The notes below the pieces were generated by a model that did no database searches, was not told where the DNA came from, and saw only the letters and a program-made list of their open reading frames with translations. The position numbers were made by a program, and so were the translations under genes. A DNA stretch of 64,000 bases. Source: Lachnospiraceae bacterium MA2020. GTDB lineage: Bacteria > Bacillota > Clostridia > Lachnospirales > Lachnospiraceae. Numbering within the stretch: position 1 is the stretch's first letter; every line of letters starts with the position of its first letter. Of this stretch, positions 44,895-54,141 are shown piece after piece. Location of the stretch: positions 1 to 64,000 of the forward strand of contig JQKK01000022.1 of NCBI GenBank assembly GCA_000746015.1, written 5' to 3'.

Positions 44895-46697
44895 ATGATG
44901 TATGATACAGCTATGAAAAAAGATAATATTACAATAAAAAATACCAAAAAAATAATCAAAGAGAAACTAGACAAAACGCCCCTATGGGTTACATTTATTT
45001 TCCTTACGGCTTTTTTCTTACTTTGTTTAACATTTGGTCTGTCATATTCTAATTATAGATGGAATAGAAACCGAACCATACGCGAGAATATCAAAGAAAC
45101 AACAAGTCTTTTGGAATTAAAGATTGAAAATATGGAGGAATACTTAAACGAACTATCGGATTTTTGTGTTCTTCCGGTCAGAGATTCTTATCTGTACAGA
45201 GAAATCTTAAAAACTAAAAAACTTAACGTATCAGAGCTTGAGCGGATAATGAATACTTTAAGAGTATATTATTATACGCGAAATGATTTGATGGCTTATA
45301 ATATATATCTTCTTAATCAGGATGTATGTATAGGGAGAAACTATGGCAATCAGCGCATGAAGATAACTGAGGCGAAAAGCATACGAAGCCTGGCTGAATA
45401 TAAAAGCTGCGTCGAGTCTGGCATAGGATCTGCAATTACTTCATCTCAGGACAACTCACTTTTGACATTTTACCATACTATCATAAGGATACCCGACAGA
45501 TATCCGGTCGCACTTGTTAAAATTGAGGTTGATGATACTGCTCTCACCTTAGGCCTTGCCGAAAAAAACATCGCTCTATACAAAGACGGAGGTACACTAT
45601 TATTTACTAATGCCAACAGTGATCTTAAATATGGTCTTTCAAGGATAGGTCACATTCCTAATGTAGATAAAAACAATATTACCTCGATCAATGGAAAAAA
45701 ATACCTGTTTTCAAGTGCTTCAAGTGAAAAATACGGTATAAGTCTTGTCGCATATACACCTATGGAAAATATTACAGATGATATCAAAAAAGATGGCCGA
45801 TTTTCAGTTATGCAAGGACTGACCTTTTTATTGATCTCATTAATAATAACATATTTTATAATCAGATTTCTTACTGAACCTTTTAGTATACTTATCAGTA
45901 GTCATGAAAACTTTGGTGAAAATGAGTTTTCTAAGATAAATATTGGCAGAAGTTTAGAAGTTGCACGACTTTCAGAAAGCTTTAATCTGATGTCCGAGCG
46001 CATGGAAAAGCTTATCAACGAAAATCTCATAGCCAGCATAAATGAAAAATCCGCGCAGCTTTCAGCACTCGAAGCGCAGGTTAATCCACATTTCCTGTAT
46101 AATACACTTCAAGCTATTGGCTCAGAGGCACTTATAAATGATCAGGATGTTATTTACGAGATGATCACTAAGCTTGCTCAAAACCTCAGATACTCTATCA
46201 AAGCGCCAAATCGGGTCAAACTTAGAGAGGAAATGATCTTTGCTCAAAACTACATCGATCTGCAGCAAGTCCGCATGGGTGACAGGCTGGTGGTTGAAAA
46301 AAACATTTCCGACGAATTATTGGATGTTGAAGTCCCTAAATGCTGCATCCAGCCTATAATTGAAAATTCAATTAAACATGGGATATCCGGTGAGCGCAGA
46401 TCAATTAAAATTAAACTATCGGCTATGATTTATGAAGGACAATTCATAATACGTGTAAGTGATGATGGAATTGGAATGTCACCAAATACGCTTGCTGCAC
46501 TACGCGCATCCTTTGATGACACAAGCTTTGGCAACCGCCAGGAAAGTATAGGACTTGCAAATCTATATTCCAGACTTAAAATAATGTATGGAGATGACGC
46601 AGGAATTGATATAAAAAGTATAGCAGGTGAAGGGACTACCGTGATCCTGATACTTTGCAGTCAGGAGGATGACAATGCATCAAGTGTTAATTGTTGA
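44895..46697 (+). CDS. YesM-type sensor histidine kinase
   Basis: A 600-residue membrane kinase. There is a membrane segment near residues 33-55, an extracellular Cache-like sensor of about 240 residues, a second segment near 305-325, HAMP, then a His_kinase domain with H399 in 'AQVNPHFLYNTLQAIG' and an ATPase domain ('ENSIKHGISGE', 'VSDDGIGM'). These kinases sense carbohydrates and control neighbouring ABC importers. The ATG has only a weak ribosome site; a start at the internal ATG 44925 region is possible. Divergent from the xylosidase importer, its probable target. Confidence 0.88.
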   Translation: MMYDTAMKKDNITIKNTKKIIKEKLDKTPLWVTFIFLTAFFLLCLTFGLSYSNYRWNRNRTIRENIKETTSLLELKIENMEEYLNELSDFCVLPVRDSYLYREILKTKKLNVSELERIMNTLRVYYYTRNDLMAYNIYLLNQDVCIGRNYGNQRMKITEAKSIRSLAEYKSCVESGIGSAITSSQDNSLLTFYHTIIRIPDRYPVALVKIEVDDTALTLGLAEKNIALYKDGGTLLFTNANSDLKYGLSRIGHIPNVDKNNITSINGKKYLFSSASSEKYGISLVAYTPMENITDDIKKDGRFSVMQGLTFLLISLIITYFIIRFLTEPFSILISSHENFGENEFSKINIGRSLEVARLSESFNLMSERMEKLINENLIASINEKSAQLSALEAQVNPHFLYNTLQAIGSEALINDQDVIYEMITKLAQNLRYSIKAPNRVKLREEMIFAQNYIDLQQVRMGDRLVVEKNISDELLDVEVPKCCIQPIIENSIKHGISGERRSIKIKLSAMIYEGQFIIRVSDDGIGMSPNTLAALRASFDDTSFGNRQESIGLANLYSRLKIMYGDDAGIDIKSIAGEGTTVILILCSQEDDNASSVNC

Positions 46698-47412
46698 TGA
46701 TGAGAGACCGGTACAGATTGCTATAAAAAAGCTTGGAGAATGGGATCGCTTTAACATTGACAAAACCTATTACGCAGAAAACGGTCGTGAAGCTCTGATG
46801 ATCATGAATGAAGTCCGTCCGGCAATCGTATTTGTAGATATCAACATGCCTATCATGTCGGGTATAGAATTGATGAAAAAAGCCGCCGAAACCAATGTAA
46901 ATTGCCGTTTTATAGTTATAAGCGGATATGATGACTTTAGCTATGCCCAAAAATCAATCCGCTACGGCGCATCAGACTATTTATTAAAGCCCGTTGTTAA
47001 ATCTGAGTTAAATGCTGCCATAGAAAGGGTAATGAAGGATTTATATCCAAATGAAGTATTTGATGCTGCAAACAGTTCTTCTGACTTTACAGCTGAGGAA
47101 GTTGCTGAAATCATAAAGACAACTATCGAAAACAACTATTCAGACAATATACGTTTGCAGGATTTTGCAGATAAGTATTTTTTTTCAAAGGAATATTTAT
47201 CCCGCCTGTTTAAGTCGATCAACGGGATCGGTATATCAGAATATCTTACAGAAGTACGAATGAAGCGGGCCGGCGAGCTTTTGCGACAGCCGGATATAAA
47301 AATCACAGATATTGCACAGCGTGTAGGCTACCCGGACAAAAACTATTTTTCTAAAGCTTTTCACAGTTATTACAACATGACACCCAGTGCATATCGGAAA
47401 GAAATGATTTAA
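46675..47412 (+). CDS. YesN-type response regulator (REC + AraC HTH)
   Basis: A 245-residue regulator. The receiver domain has acidic residues in 'LIVDDERP' and the phosphorylation site D55 in 'FVDINMPI'; the C-terminal AraC domain has two helix-turn-helix units ('FADKYFFSKEYLSRLFK', 'ITDIAQRVGYPDKNYFSKAF'). It is compact compared with usual YesN proteins of about 500 residues. AGGAGG is 6 bases before the ATG at 46675, inside the kinase gene (23-base overlap). It likely activates the divergent sugar operon. Confidence 0.9.
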   Translation: MHQVLIVDDERPVQIAIKKLGEWDRFNIDKTYYAENGREALMIMNEVRPAIVFVDINMPIMSGIELMKKAAETNVNCRFIVISGYDDFSYAQKSIRYGASDYLLKPVVKSELNAAIERVMKDLYPNEVFDAANSSSDFTAEEVAEIIKTTIENNYSDNIRLQDFADKYFFSKEYLSRLFKSINGIGISEYLTEVRMKRAGELLRQPDIKITDIAQRVGYPDKNYFSKAFHSYYNMTPSAYRKEMI

Positions 47413-47426
47413 TATAATTTTGAATT

Positions 47427-47460
47427 AAAGCCACACCGATTAATGGTGCGGCTTTATCTC
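47427..47460. terminator. Terminator between the YesN-type gene and clpA
   Basis: AAAGCC-A-CACC pairs with GGTG-C-GGCTTT (47427-47455). The right arm overlaps the last codons of clpA, so it serves mainly the response regulator gene. Confidence 0.7.
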
Positions 47461-49680
47461 CTTTTTACCTGTTGTTTCAATCTTAAATGTATTTTTATTA
47501 GCAGACAGCTTGATCTTACCGCCTTTTTTAAGCTTTCCAAAAAGGATTTCATCTACGAAAAGCGGTTTTATATCATTTCTTATGACACGGTCAACTTCAC
47601 GAGCTCCAAACTCCTGACTTATTCCGCGGCTTTTGATCAGCTCTTTCGCTTTCTTATCAGCAGAAAAAGCTATAGACTTTACTGAAAGCTGTTCTTTAAG
47701 CTCATTGAGCTTTTTATTGACAACACGCTCTGCCATATCGTCATCCATGCTGTTAAACGTAACTATCTTATTCAGCCTGTTTCTAAATTCCGGCTGAAAT
47801 ACTCTCTTTACTTCCTCTGTAAGAGCACTGGTATCGCCTTTTACACTTATAAAGCCTATACCACTTTTGCCTATACGGTTTGCTCCTGCATTTGAAGTCA
47901 TTATCACTACTACATTTCTAAAATCAGCTTTTCTTCCCTGATTGTCCGTAAGTGTGGCATAGTCCATGACCTGAAGCAGAATATTAAAAATATCCGGATG
48001 AGCCTTTTCTATCTCATCAAGAAGTAATACTGCCGAAGGTGTTTTTCTGATTGCTTCCGTCAGCAGTCCACCTTCCTCATATCCCACGTATCCTGCAGGG
48101 GAGCCTATAAGCTTTGCAACCGCATGCTTTTCGCCATATTCACTCATGTCAAAGCGTATAAGCTTTACACCTAATTCAGCAGAAAGCCTTTTTGCAATCT
48201 CTGTCTTACCTACTCCGGTAGGACCTACAAATAAAAGACTTGCAAGCGGCTTGTTCTCTTCTGCAAGACCAGCTTTAGAAAACTTAATGGCATTTACTAC
48301 CTGACCAATTGCTTCATCCTGACCGTAGATTTTATCCTTAAGCCTTGATTCCAGTGTGAAAAGCCCGGAAACATCATCGCTTTCAACTGTTTCTATCGGT
48401 ACTCTGCAGATTCTTGTAAGTATCTCATTGATTATATTCTTATCAACGCTCTGTGTTTTCTTATCTGATGGATGCAGTTTTCTATATGAACCTGCCTCAT
48501 CCATAATATCAATTGCCTTATCCGGCAGGAAACGCTCATTGATGTACTTTGCACTCATTCTGACTATATATTCAGTCACACCTTTTGCGTACTTGACACC
48601 ATGATATTTCTCATACTTCTTCTTAAGTCCGTCAAGGATCTTAATGCTTTCGTCCTCTGTTGGCTCGTTAATTTCTACATTCTGAAATCTTCTTACAAGA
48701 CTTTTATTTTTTTCAAAGTACTTTTTATACTCTTCAAAAGTCGTTGCTCCGATAAATCTGATATGACCATCAGTGAGGTATGGCTTAAGCATATTTGAGG
48801 CATCAAAAGAGCCCTCTCCCACTGCGCCCGCGCCAGAAAGATTATGTATTTCATCTATATAGATAATAGGCTTTTCTTCCTTGCCTATCTCAGCAAGCAC
48901 TTTTTTGAAGCGTTTTTCAAAATCACCTCTGTACTGCGTACCGGCAAGCATACCTCCAAGATCAAGTGAAAATACCTTTGCACCTTTTATGGCATCAGGA
49001 ACTTCGTCTTTGCGCAGAAGCTCTACAAGACCATATGTAATGGCTGTTTTGCCCACGCCCGGCTCACCTATGTGAAGCGGATTATTTTTGTCCTTACGAC
49101 AAAGAATCTGTATGGTTCTTTCAAGTTCTTCCTTTCGACCTATCAGCGGATTGACATCTTTTAGGGTATCATTAAGGCAGGGCGCAAAAATCTTTAAGTT
49201 TGCCGTATCCTCCTGCTCAATATCGGCTCCGGTACTTGCACTTCCGCCGTCCGTAGTCTCATCCTCTATATAGGACAGCTCCTCTAAAAGCTCTGCCTCA
49301 TTCATTCCATCCTGTTCCATATAGTACACAGCATAGCTGTCATTCAGGTTCCATATCGCGTGTACTATGTGTCTCACATGGATTGCTGTGCAGCCGCTTG
49401 AATATGCACTCTGTCCGGCAAACGAAAGAAGCTGATTTGCGGAAAATGAAAGCTCTGGAGTTACATTTTCTTTTTTATCTACGTAAGTATCGACATATTC
49501 CAGAAGTTTCTTCCTTACACTCTGTACATCTCCACCGCACTCTTCATAAGCTATGACGAAAGTAGGATCATCAAGTATCATGTAAAGTAATAATTCCGGA
49601 GTTATATATTCATAATTTTTACTGCTTGCAAGTTCTACTGCATTTTGAAGAACAAGCATTGCGTCCTTAGAAAGATTCAT
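47440..49680 (-). CDS. clpA: ATP-dependent Clp protease ATPase subunit ClpA
   Basis: The 746-residue unfoldase that feeds ClpP. It has an N-domain (1-145), a first AAA+ ring (Walker A 'GEPGVGKTA', Walker B 'IIYIDEIHN'), no ClpB-type coiled-coil middle domain, and a second AAA+ ring ('GPTGVGKTEIAKRL', 'VLLLDEIEKAHPDIFN'). The ClpP-docking loop appears as 'GKSGIGFIS' in the second ring. Its start codon directly follows the clpS stop, the order found in proteobacteria but less common in Firmicutes, which usually rely on ClpC and ClpX. Confidence 0.94.
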   Translation of the reverse strand: MNLSKDAMLVLQNAVELASSKNYEYITPELLLYMILDDPTFVIAYEECGGDVQSVRKKLLEYVDTYVDKKENVTPELSFSANQLLSFAGQSAYSSGCTAIHVRHIVHAIWNLNDSYAVYYMEQDGMNEAELLEELSYIEDETTDGGSASTGADIEQEDTANLKIFAPCLNDTLKDVNPLIGRKEELERTIQILCRKDKNNPLHIGEPGVGKTAITYGLVELLRKDEVPDAIKGAKVFSLDLGGMLAGTQYRGDFEKRFKKVLAEIGKEEKPIIYIDEIHNLSGAGAVGEGSFDASNMLKPYLTDGHIRFIGATTFEEYKKYFEKNKSLVRRFQNVEINEPTEDESIKILDGLKKKYEKYHGVKYAKGVTEYIVRMSAKYINERFLPDKAIDIMDEAGSYRKLHPSDKKTQSVDKNIINEILTRICRVPIETVESDDVSGLFTLESRLKDKIYGQDEAIGQVVNAIKFSKAGLAEENKPLASLLFVGPTGVGKTEIAKRLSAELGVKLIRFDMSEYGEKHAVAKLIGSPAGYVGYEEGGLLTEAIRKTPSAVLLLDEIEKAHPDIFNILLQVMDYATLTDNQGRKADFRNVVVIMTSNAGANRIGKSGIGFISVKGDTSALTEEVKRVFQPEFRNRLNKIVTFNSMDDDMAERVVNKKLNELKEQLSVKSIAFSADKKAKELIKSRGISQEFGAREVDRVIRNDIKPLFVDEILFGKLKKGGKIKLSANKNTFKIETTGKKEIKPHH

Positions 49681-49980
49681 TTAAGCCTCCTCAATACTCA
49701 TTCTAAACGGAAATCCATCATTTTTTGCCCTGCTTAATGCTTTATTTACCTTTGTTGCCGCGATATCGTAAGGATACTTTCCGACTACCGCCTTGCCCTT
49801 CTTATGGACATTTAACATTATTGACTGAGCTGTAAGCTCATCCTTATTAAAAATATCGACAAGAACCTCTACTACAAACTCCATTGTGGTAAAGTCATCA
49901 TTATACATAATTACATTAAACTGTCTGGGCTCTTTGGTTATACTTTTTGTACGCTCTTTTGTTGCGCTTTTTGTCGCCAT
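49681..49980 (-). CDS. clpS: ClpS adaptor of the N-end rule
   Basis: A 99-residue adaptor that hands N-degron proteins to ClpA. The core 'FNVIMYNDDFTTMEFVVEVL' and 'AQSIMLNVHKKGKAVVG' contains the N-degron pocket residues (D-D-x-T and the H of 'VHKKGKA'). The N-terminal tail is rich in lysine and threonine, as expected for the flexible part that engages ClpA. I use the ATG at 49980 with AGGAG 7 bases upstream; a longer frame to 50094 runs through the conserved leader element and is not credible. Confidence 0.92.
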   Translation of the reverse strand: MATKSATKERTKSITKEPRQFNVIMYNDDFTTMEFVVEVLVDIFNKDELTAQSIMLNVHKKGKAVVGKYPYDIAATKVNKALSRAKNDGFPFRMSIEEA

Positions 49981-50022
49981 TGCAATGCTCCTATCGTAGC
50001 TCTGGTTTATTATGTGACTAAG

Positions 50023-50082
50023 TCCGTTCGAGGCCGATCCCGTAATCTCGCTGCTTCGCAACTTCGAACGGTATCTGGCTCC
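50023..50082 (-). promoter_or_regulatory. Conserved leader element, copy B (upstream of clpS)
   Basis: The 60 bases match copy A at 9441-9500 with one difference (A versus G at 50031). The element ends 42 bases before the clpS start, close to the 44 of copy A. It can fold with an 8-base closing stem (CCGTTCGA with TCGAACGG) and two inner hairpins. The base that differs lies at the inner edge of the closing stem. TATAAT-like sequences lie about 50 bases upstream on the minus strand, so it would be in the transcript. Confidence 0.7.
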
Positions 50083-50149
50083 TATCTGAAACAACGTTTT
50101 GTTTCCATAGACTATTGTAATTTATATTATCAGATTATACAAATTTAAA

Positions 50150-50190
50150 GATGAAAAGAAACCTGCCCGTATTGTGAGCAGGTTCCTTGC
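50150..50190 (-). terminator. Terminator of the NRPS-like gene
   Basis: On the minus strand AACCTGC (50184-50178) pairs with GCAGGTT (50166-50160), followed by TCTTTTCATCTTT. It separates the NRPS-like gene from the clpS promoter. Confidence 0.75.
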
Positions 50191-50203
50191 GTACAAGCAT
50201 ATG

Positions 50204-53200
50204 TTATTTTCTGATCTCCGGTATAAACTTCTCTCCTACCTTATCCTTAACAGCTTCTTTCAGGACCTCTTCATCAACTTCTTTGGATGTAGATATTTCT
50301 GCTACGATCTTCATCGTATTCTGCTCAGCATACTCAAGCCATGCTTCTGCAGACTCTACGCCTTCATTTTCTTTAAGTGTATCCTCTATGGCTTTCAGAT
50401 CCGGGAATATAGTACCTGTAGGTGATTCCCAAAGTATTATCCTTCCGGAATTTTCAAGCAGATCAAGACTTCCATCCGGCAAGATCCTTGCCTCAAGTCC
50501 GGTATTGTAAAGTATTCCATCGCCATAAGGATATGTTACGCTGTCTTTAGCATTCTTAACTGGCGTATCCATTATGAAAAGTTCACCCCATGCACCAAAT
50601 GGCTTCTTAAGATAACGCGCATCAAGTACGTAAACTTTGATCTTTTCGCCTTCATACTGCTTATCGATAAGCTCAAAGCCTGCAAGCTCATTCAGCTTTT
50701 CTCCCGTTACATAAGAGTGCTTAGGATAAAGATGCTCTGGAAGATGTCTCTCAAGTCTTCTCACTGATGGCTCTGTAAACATTGCAAGCATCACTGATTC
50801 CATAGCAGCCATAAAGATTTCAACCTGAGTCTTGTCGAAACGATTCTCCCAGTATCTCACTTCATATACATACCCCTGACCGATCTGGTGTATCATCAGA
50901 TGGAACGGAAGTGAATCAAGCTGTACATGCTGAATCTCCGCAGGAGCATCACCTATTGTATCAACCTGAAGCAGGTCTCCCTGGTACTGAATGAAAAACT
51001 CGCCATAGTGAAGTGTATCAGCAAGTGACTTCATCGTATCCATGATCTGCGTACTCATACGCTTCAAAAGCTCCGGTACTGTTTCATGTGGTATTACATC
51101 ATATCTGTAAAGATAATTCTTAAATACAGGTCCGCTTATCCTGTTCCAACGGCTGTCAACTCGTCCACTATGGATACTTGTAGCCACTACGTCTGTCTGA
51201 TTTGTAAATATCTTTATGCAATACTGAAATGCTGTAAGGAAGAAGATATTCTCTGAAGCTCCGGTCTTTTTACAGAATCCAAGCACATTGTCTCTTGTAA
51301 TTGAAGAAAATGGCTTACGGATAACAGCATTATGTCCGTGCTCAAGATCATACTCATCAACTCTTGTTAAGGCATTTCTCTTATATTTGTATCCTTCTGC
51401 AAGTTCCTTGAAGTAATGCTGATTCTTTGCGATTGTTCCGTTTTTAAACATTTCGTGCCAGTCAATAATATACTCATAGAATGTATACTCTTCCCTTGGC
51501 AGATTTTTACCGCAATAAATGTCATTGATATCATCAAACAACATGCGCATTGCCGTACCATCTCCAATTGCATGACAGATATCAAAAAGGAAATAATTTG
51601 CACTGTCTGTCTGATAAATAGCTGAATGGAAAAGGTCCTCGCCCTCCTGATAGTTAAAATATCTCAAAACCTTTTTCTTCTCAGATTCCCAGCCCTTATC
51701 AGAAATGGTTATGATCGGAATCTCGATGTGTCTTTCATCATCTCTGAAATTCTGCAAGATGCCGTCCTTACCAGGCTGAATTATACATTTGAGCTCAGGA
51801 TGCACTTCAAAAACCTGCTCAGCGGCATATTTAAGCCTTCTGAGATCGACATTATTTCCAATCTTGAAAAGGAAAGGCATGTTTCCGGTCGAATTTCCTC
51901 TGATCATATATGCAAAATACAGCTGCAGTGATATCAAGTCGTATACTTCTCGCTTTGAATAATCGACAGGTGTTGTATTTTCCTTCTCCCAATAAAGTGC
52001 CTCAAGCTTACGAACTGTAGCATTATCCATGAGCTCAGCAAGTGTAAGCTGGAAATTCATCTTATCAAACAAGTCTGACAGGAGCATGACCGAACCCATT
52101 GAATCAAGGCCACATTCAAAAAGATTCATATCAATGCCGAATTTTCTATGTCCAATAGCTGAAGCAACGCAGTCATATATTGTCTGTTGAAGATCAGACT
52201 CCGGAAGATGCATCTTCTGAAGAGTTTCTTTCTCATTTTCTCTTTCTTCAAAATACTTTATACGACTTATCTTATTTGACGATGTCTTTGGAAACGGCTT
52301 CTGACGCATACGAACCTGCATGATTCGCTGATAGCTTGCAAGTCCTTCATTTATCTTCTTGATTTCCTTATTAAGCGCTTTGTTGATGTCTTTTATTCCT
52401 CTCTCCCTAGCCCATGGGAAATTTGGATAAATCTCGGCTGCGATTATGTCTCCGCTTCCGTAAACTACGATTTCCTGCACAAGCTGCACACCTGCAAACA
52501 TGTTCTCAATAGATTCAGGCGCTACATTTTCGCCATTTGACAGAATGATGAGATTCTTTTTTCGACCTGTGAGGAAAAGGAATCCTTCGTCATCGATATA
52601 GCCAAGGTCTCCTGTATGAAGCCAGCCATCTTCATCAAGTGTATTCTTTGTCTCTTCCGGATCGTTATAGTATCCCATCATTACAGAAGGGCTCTTTGCA
52701 AGTATCTCTCCATCAACTATTTTTACTTCGCAGCGGTCAACCGGCTTTCCTATTGAAGCAGCCTTATCCGGACGGTCATAGTCAGGTACAGAAATCTTTG
52801 GTGAACATTCGCTCATACCATAGCCCTGTCCAATCTCTATACCGCGCTTTCTAAATTCTTCAGCGAGCTCCGGTGGGAGATATCCTCCACCGGATGTAAT
52901 ACGTACAAGCTTTTCACCAAGCACACTCTTTACGATTTCTTCACTTGGTCTGTCTGGATCCTGCTCTTCTGCAAGCTTTATACGATTCATCAAAGCCTTT
53001 GAAATTGCAGGAACGGCACACATACGAACAGGATTAAAAAGTGTAAGGTGCTTTACTATCAGCTTAAGATCCCCGTTAAGGCAGATAGTCCAACCATGTT
53101 TTAATGCGAGAAATACATCACTATTAAGACAAAAAACGTGATGAAGCGGAAGCACTGAAAGAATATTATTTGGAGCATAGGCATCAAGTCCTTTGCCTAT

Positions 53201-53809
53201 GGTATCGTCAGAACAAAATGTATTATCTATAAGGTTTAAGTGTGAAAGCATTACACCTTTACTCTTACCTGTAGTACCTGAAGTAAAGAGAATCATAGCA
53301 AGTGATTTTTCATCTATCTCAGACTCACACTTCTTCCCCATGTAATCAGCGTAAATGTCGCCAAGACTCGCATAGTGTCCTCTATCTGCCTGAAGCATAA
53401 ATGTCAACTTTACTCCGGCTTTTTCGCATGCTGTAAGCACAAGATCTGCATGCTCTGTATCATAAAAAACAGCATCTACATCAGCCCTTTTAAGTGTATC
53501 TGTAAGCTGCTCTATACCAAGCTGTACATCCAATGGAACTGTGACATTGCCACTGATCATAGCACCGAAAATTGCCGTTAAAAAAGCCTGACTTGGCGCA
53601 CCGAAAGCTGCGATATGAAGCTGATGACCTTCTTTTTCAGCCTCATTCTCAGCCCATGCGCCTACCGCTTCACAGCCAGCGATAAAGTCAGGATAAGTAG
53701 TATCATATATACTATTGTCGTATTCAAAACGTAAAAATGTGCGGTCGGCATATTCCTGTCCCGCATTTCTCAGTAAGTCCCTCATTGTTCTAGTGTTTTC
53801 AAGATTCAT
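50204..53809 (-). CDS. Single-module NRPS-like protein: AMP ligase, carrier, condensation-like domain, degenerate tail
   Basis: A 1201-residue multidomain protein. Residues 1-540 are an acyl-AMP ligase/adenylation domain ('MILFTSGTTGKSKGVM', 'QGYGMSECSP', 'WLHTGDLGYIDDEGFLFLTG'); 545-625 a carrier domain with S570 in 'FECGLDSMGS'. Residues 630-1040 resemble a condensation/alcohol acyltransferase domain with the second His of HHxxxDG kept in 'ICHAIGDGTA' (H746, D750). From about 1050 a piece resembling the end of an adenylation domain follows ('KVYVLD', 'ILYNTGLEARILPDGSLDLL') without an ATP site. It probably activates an acid and joins it to an amine or alcohol. Product unknown; no other biosynthetic genes adjoin it. 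Confidence 0.85.
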   Translation of the reverse strand: MNLENTRTMRDLLRNAGQEYADRTFLRFEYDNSIYDTTYPDFIAGCEAVGAWAENEAEKEGHQLHIAAFGAPSQAFLTAIFGAMISGNVTVPLDVQLGIEQLTDTLKRADVDAVFYDTEHADLVLTACEKAGVKLTFMLQADRGHYASLGDIYADYMGKKCESEIDEKSLAMILFTSGTTGKSKGVMLSHLNLIDNTFCSDDTIGKGLDAYAPNNILSVLPLHHVFCLNSDVFLALKHGWTICLNGDLKLIVKHLTLFNPVRMCAVPAISKALMNRIKLAEEQDPDRPSEEIVKSVLGEKLVRITSGGGYLPPELAEEFRKRGIEIGQGYGMSECSPKISVPDYDRPDKAASIGKPVDRCEVKIVDGEILAKSPSVMMGYYNDPEETKNTLDEDGWLHTGDLGYIDDEGFLFLTGRKKNLIILSNGENVAPESIENMFAGVQLVQEIVVYGSGDIIAAEIYPNFPWARERGIKDINKALNKEIKKINEGLASYQRIMQVRMRQKPFPKTSSNKISRIKYFEERENEKETLQKMHLPESDLQQTIYDCVASAIGHRKFGIDMNLFECGLDSMGSVMLLSDLFDKMNFQLTLAELMDNATVRKLEALYWEKENTTPVDYSKREVYDLISLQLYFAYMIRGNSTGNMPFLFKIGNNVDLRRLKYAAEQVFEVHPELKCIIQPGKDGILQNFRDDERHIEIPIITISDKGWESEKKKVLRYFNYQEGEDLFHSAIYQTDSANYFLFDICHAIGDGTAMRMLFDDINDIYCGKNLPREEYTFYEYIIDWHEMFKNGTIAKNQHYFKELAEGYKYKRNALTRVDEYDLEHGHNAVIRKPFSSITRDNVLGFCKKTGASENIFFLTAFQYCIKIFTNQTDVVATSIHSGRVDSRWNRISGPVFKNYLYRYDVIPHETVPELLKRMSTQIMDTMKSLADTLHYGEFFIQYQGDLLQVDTIGDAPAEIQHVQLDSLPFHLMIHQIGQGYVYEVRYWENRFDKTQVEIFMAAMESVMLAMFTEPSVRRLERHLPEHLYPKHSYVTGEKLNELAGFELIDKQYEGEKIKVYVLDARYLKKPFGAWGELFIMDTPVKNAKDSVTYPYGDGILYNTGLEARILPDGSLDLLENSGRIILWESPTGTIFPDLKAIEDTLKENEGVESAEAWLEYAEQNTMKIVAEISTSKEVDEEVLKEAVKDKVGEKFIPEIRK

Positions 53810-53860
53810 GATTTTCCCTTAGCTCCTTTATAAATAATCAAATTAAATGCCTTAGATAAT

Positions 53861-53899
53861 AAAACCCGGTTTATACTCCTCTAAATTTGTCCGGGTTTT
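53861..53899. terminator. Hairpin in the divergent gap before the NRPS-like gene
   Basis: AAAACCCGG (53861-53869) pairs with CCGGGTTTT (53891-53899), with A/T runs on both sides, so it can terminate in either direction. It lies 52 bases upstream of the NRPS-like start, in the 330-base gap to the divergent flagellin gene. As both genes read away from it, it may be a 5' attenuator of the NRPS-like gene or an insulator. Confidence 0.7.
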
Positions 53900-54065
53900 A
53901 ATACATTTCAATTTTCTACAGTATAGTTTTGAAGAGTTGTATTGTCAACGCATTTAGGAGATATGTCTATTTTAATGAACACATTGAGGTAAAGTGTCTC
54001 AGATATTGTCGCATTTATTCTTAAAACTTTTGTATATTATTTTTTCATTTCAATGCATCAACTTA

Positions 54066-54093
54066 TAATATTTAAAAACAATTTTGCCGATAT
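54066..54093 (+). promoter_or_regulatory. Sigma-28 (SigD/FliA-type) promoter of the flagellin gene
   Basis: GCCGATAT at 54086-54093 matches the sigma-28 -10 exactly. A -35-like TAAT/AATA sits 15-17 bases upstream (54066-54070), weaker than the consensus TAAA. It is 48 bases before the start codon. This puts the gene in the late flagellar regulon. Confidence 0.75.
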
Positions 54094-54141
54094 ATATGAT
54101 GTAAGTATTAATGGGGTTTTCACAATATAGGAGTTAATTAC

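Noticed and set aside
49681-50094. Long clpS frame starting at 50094
   Set aside because: It translates the same leader element in a different frame from the chemoreceptor case, which shows the element is not coding; the ATG at 49980 fits ClpS length and has a ribosome site.
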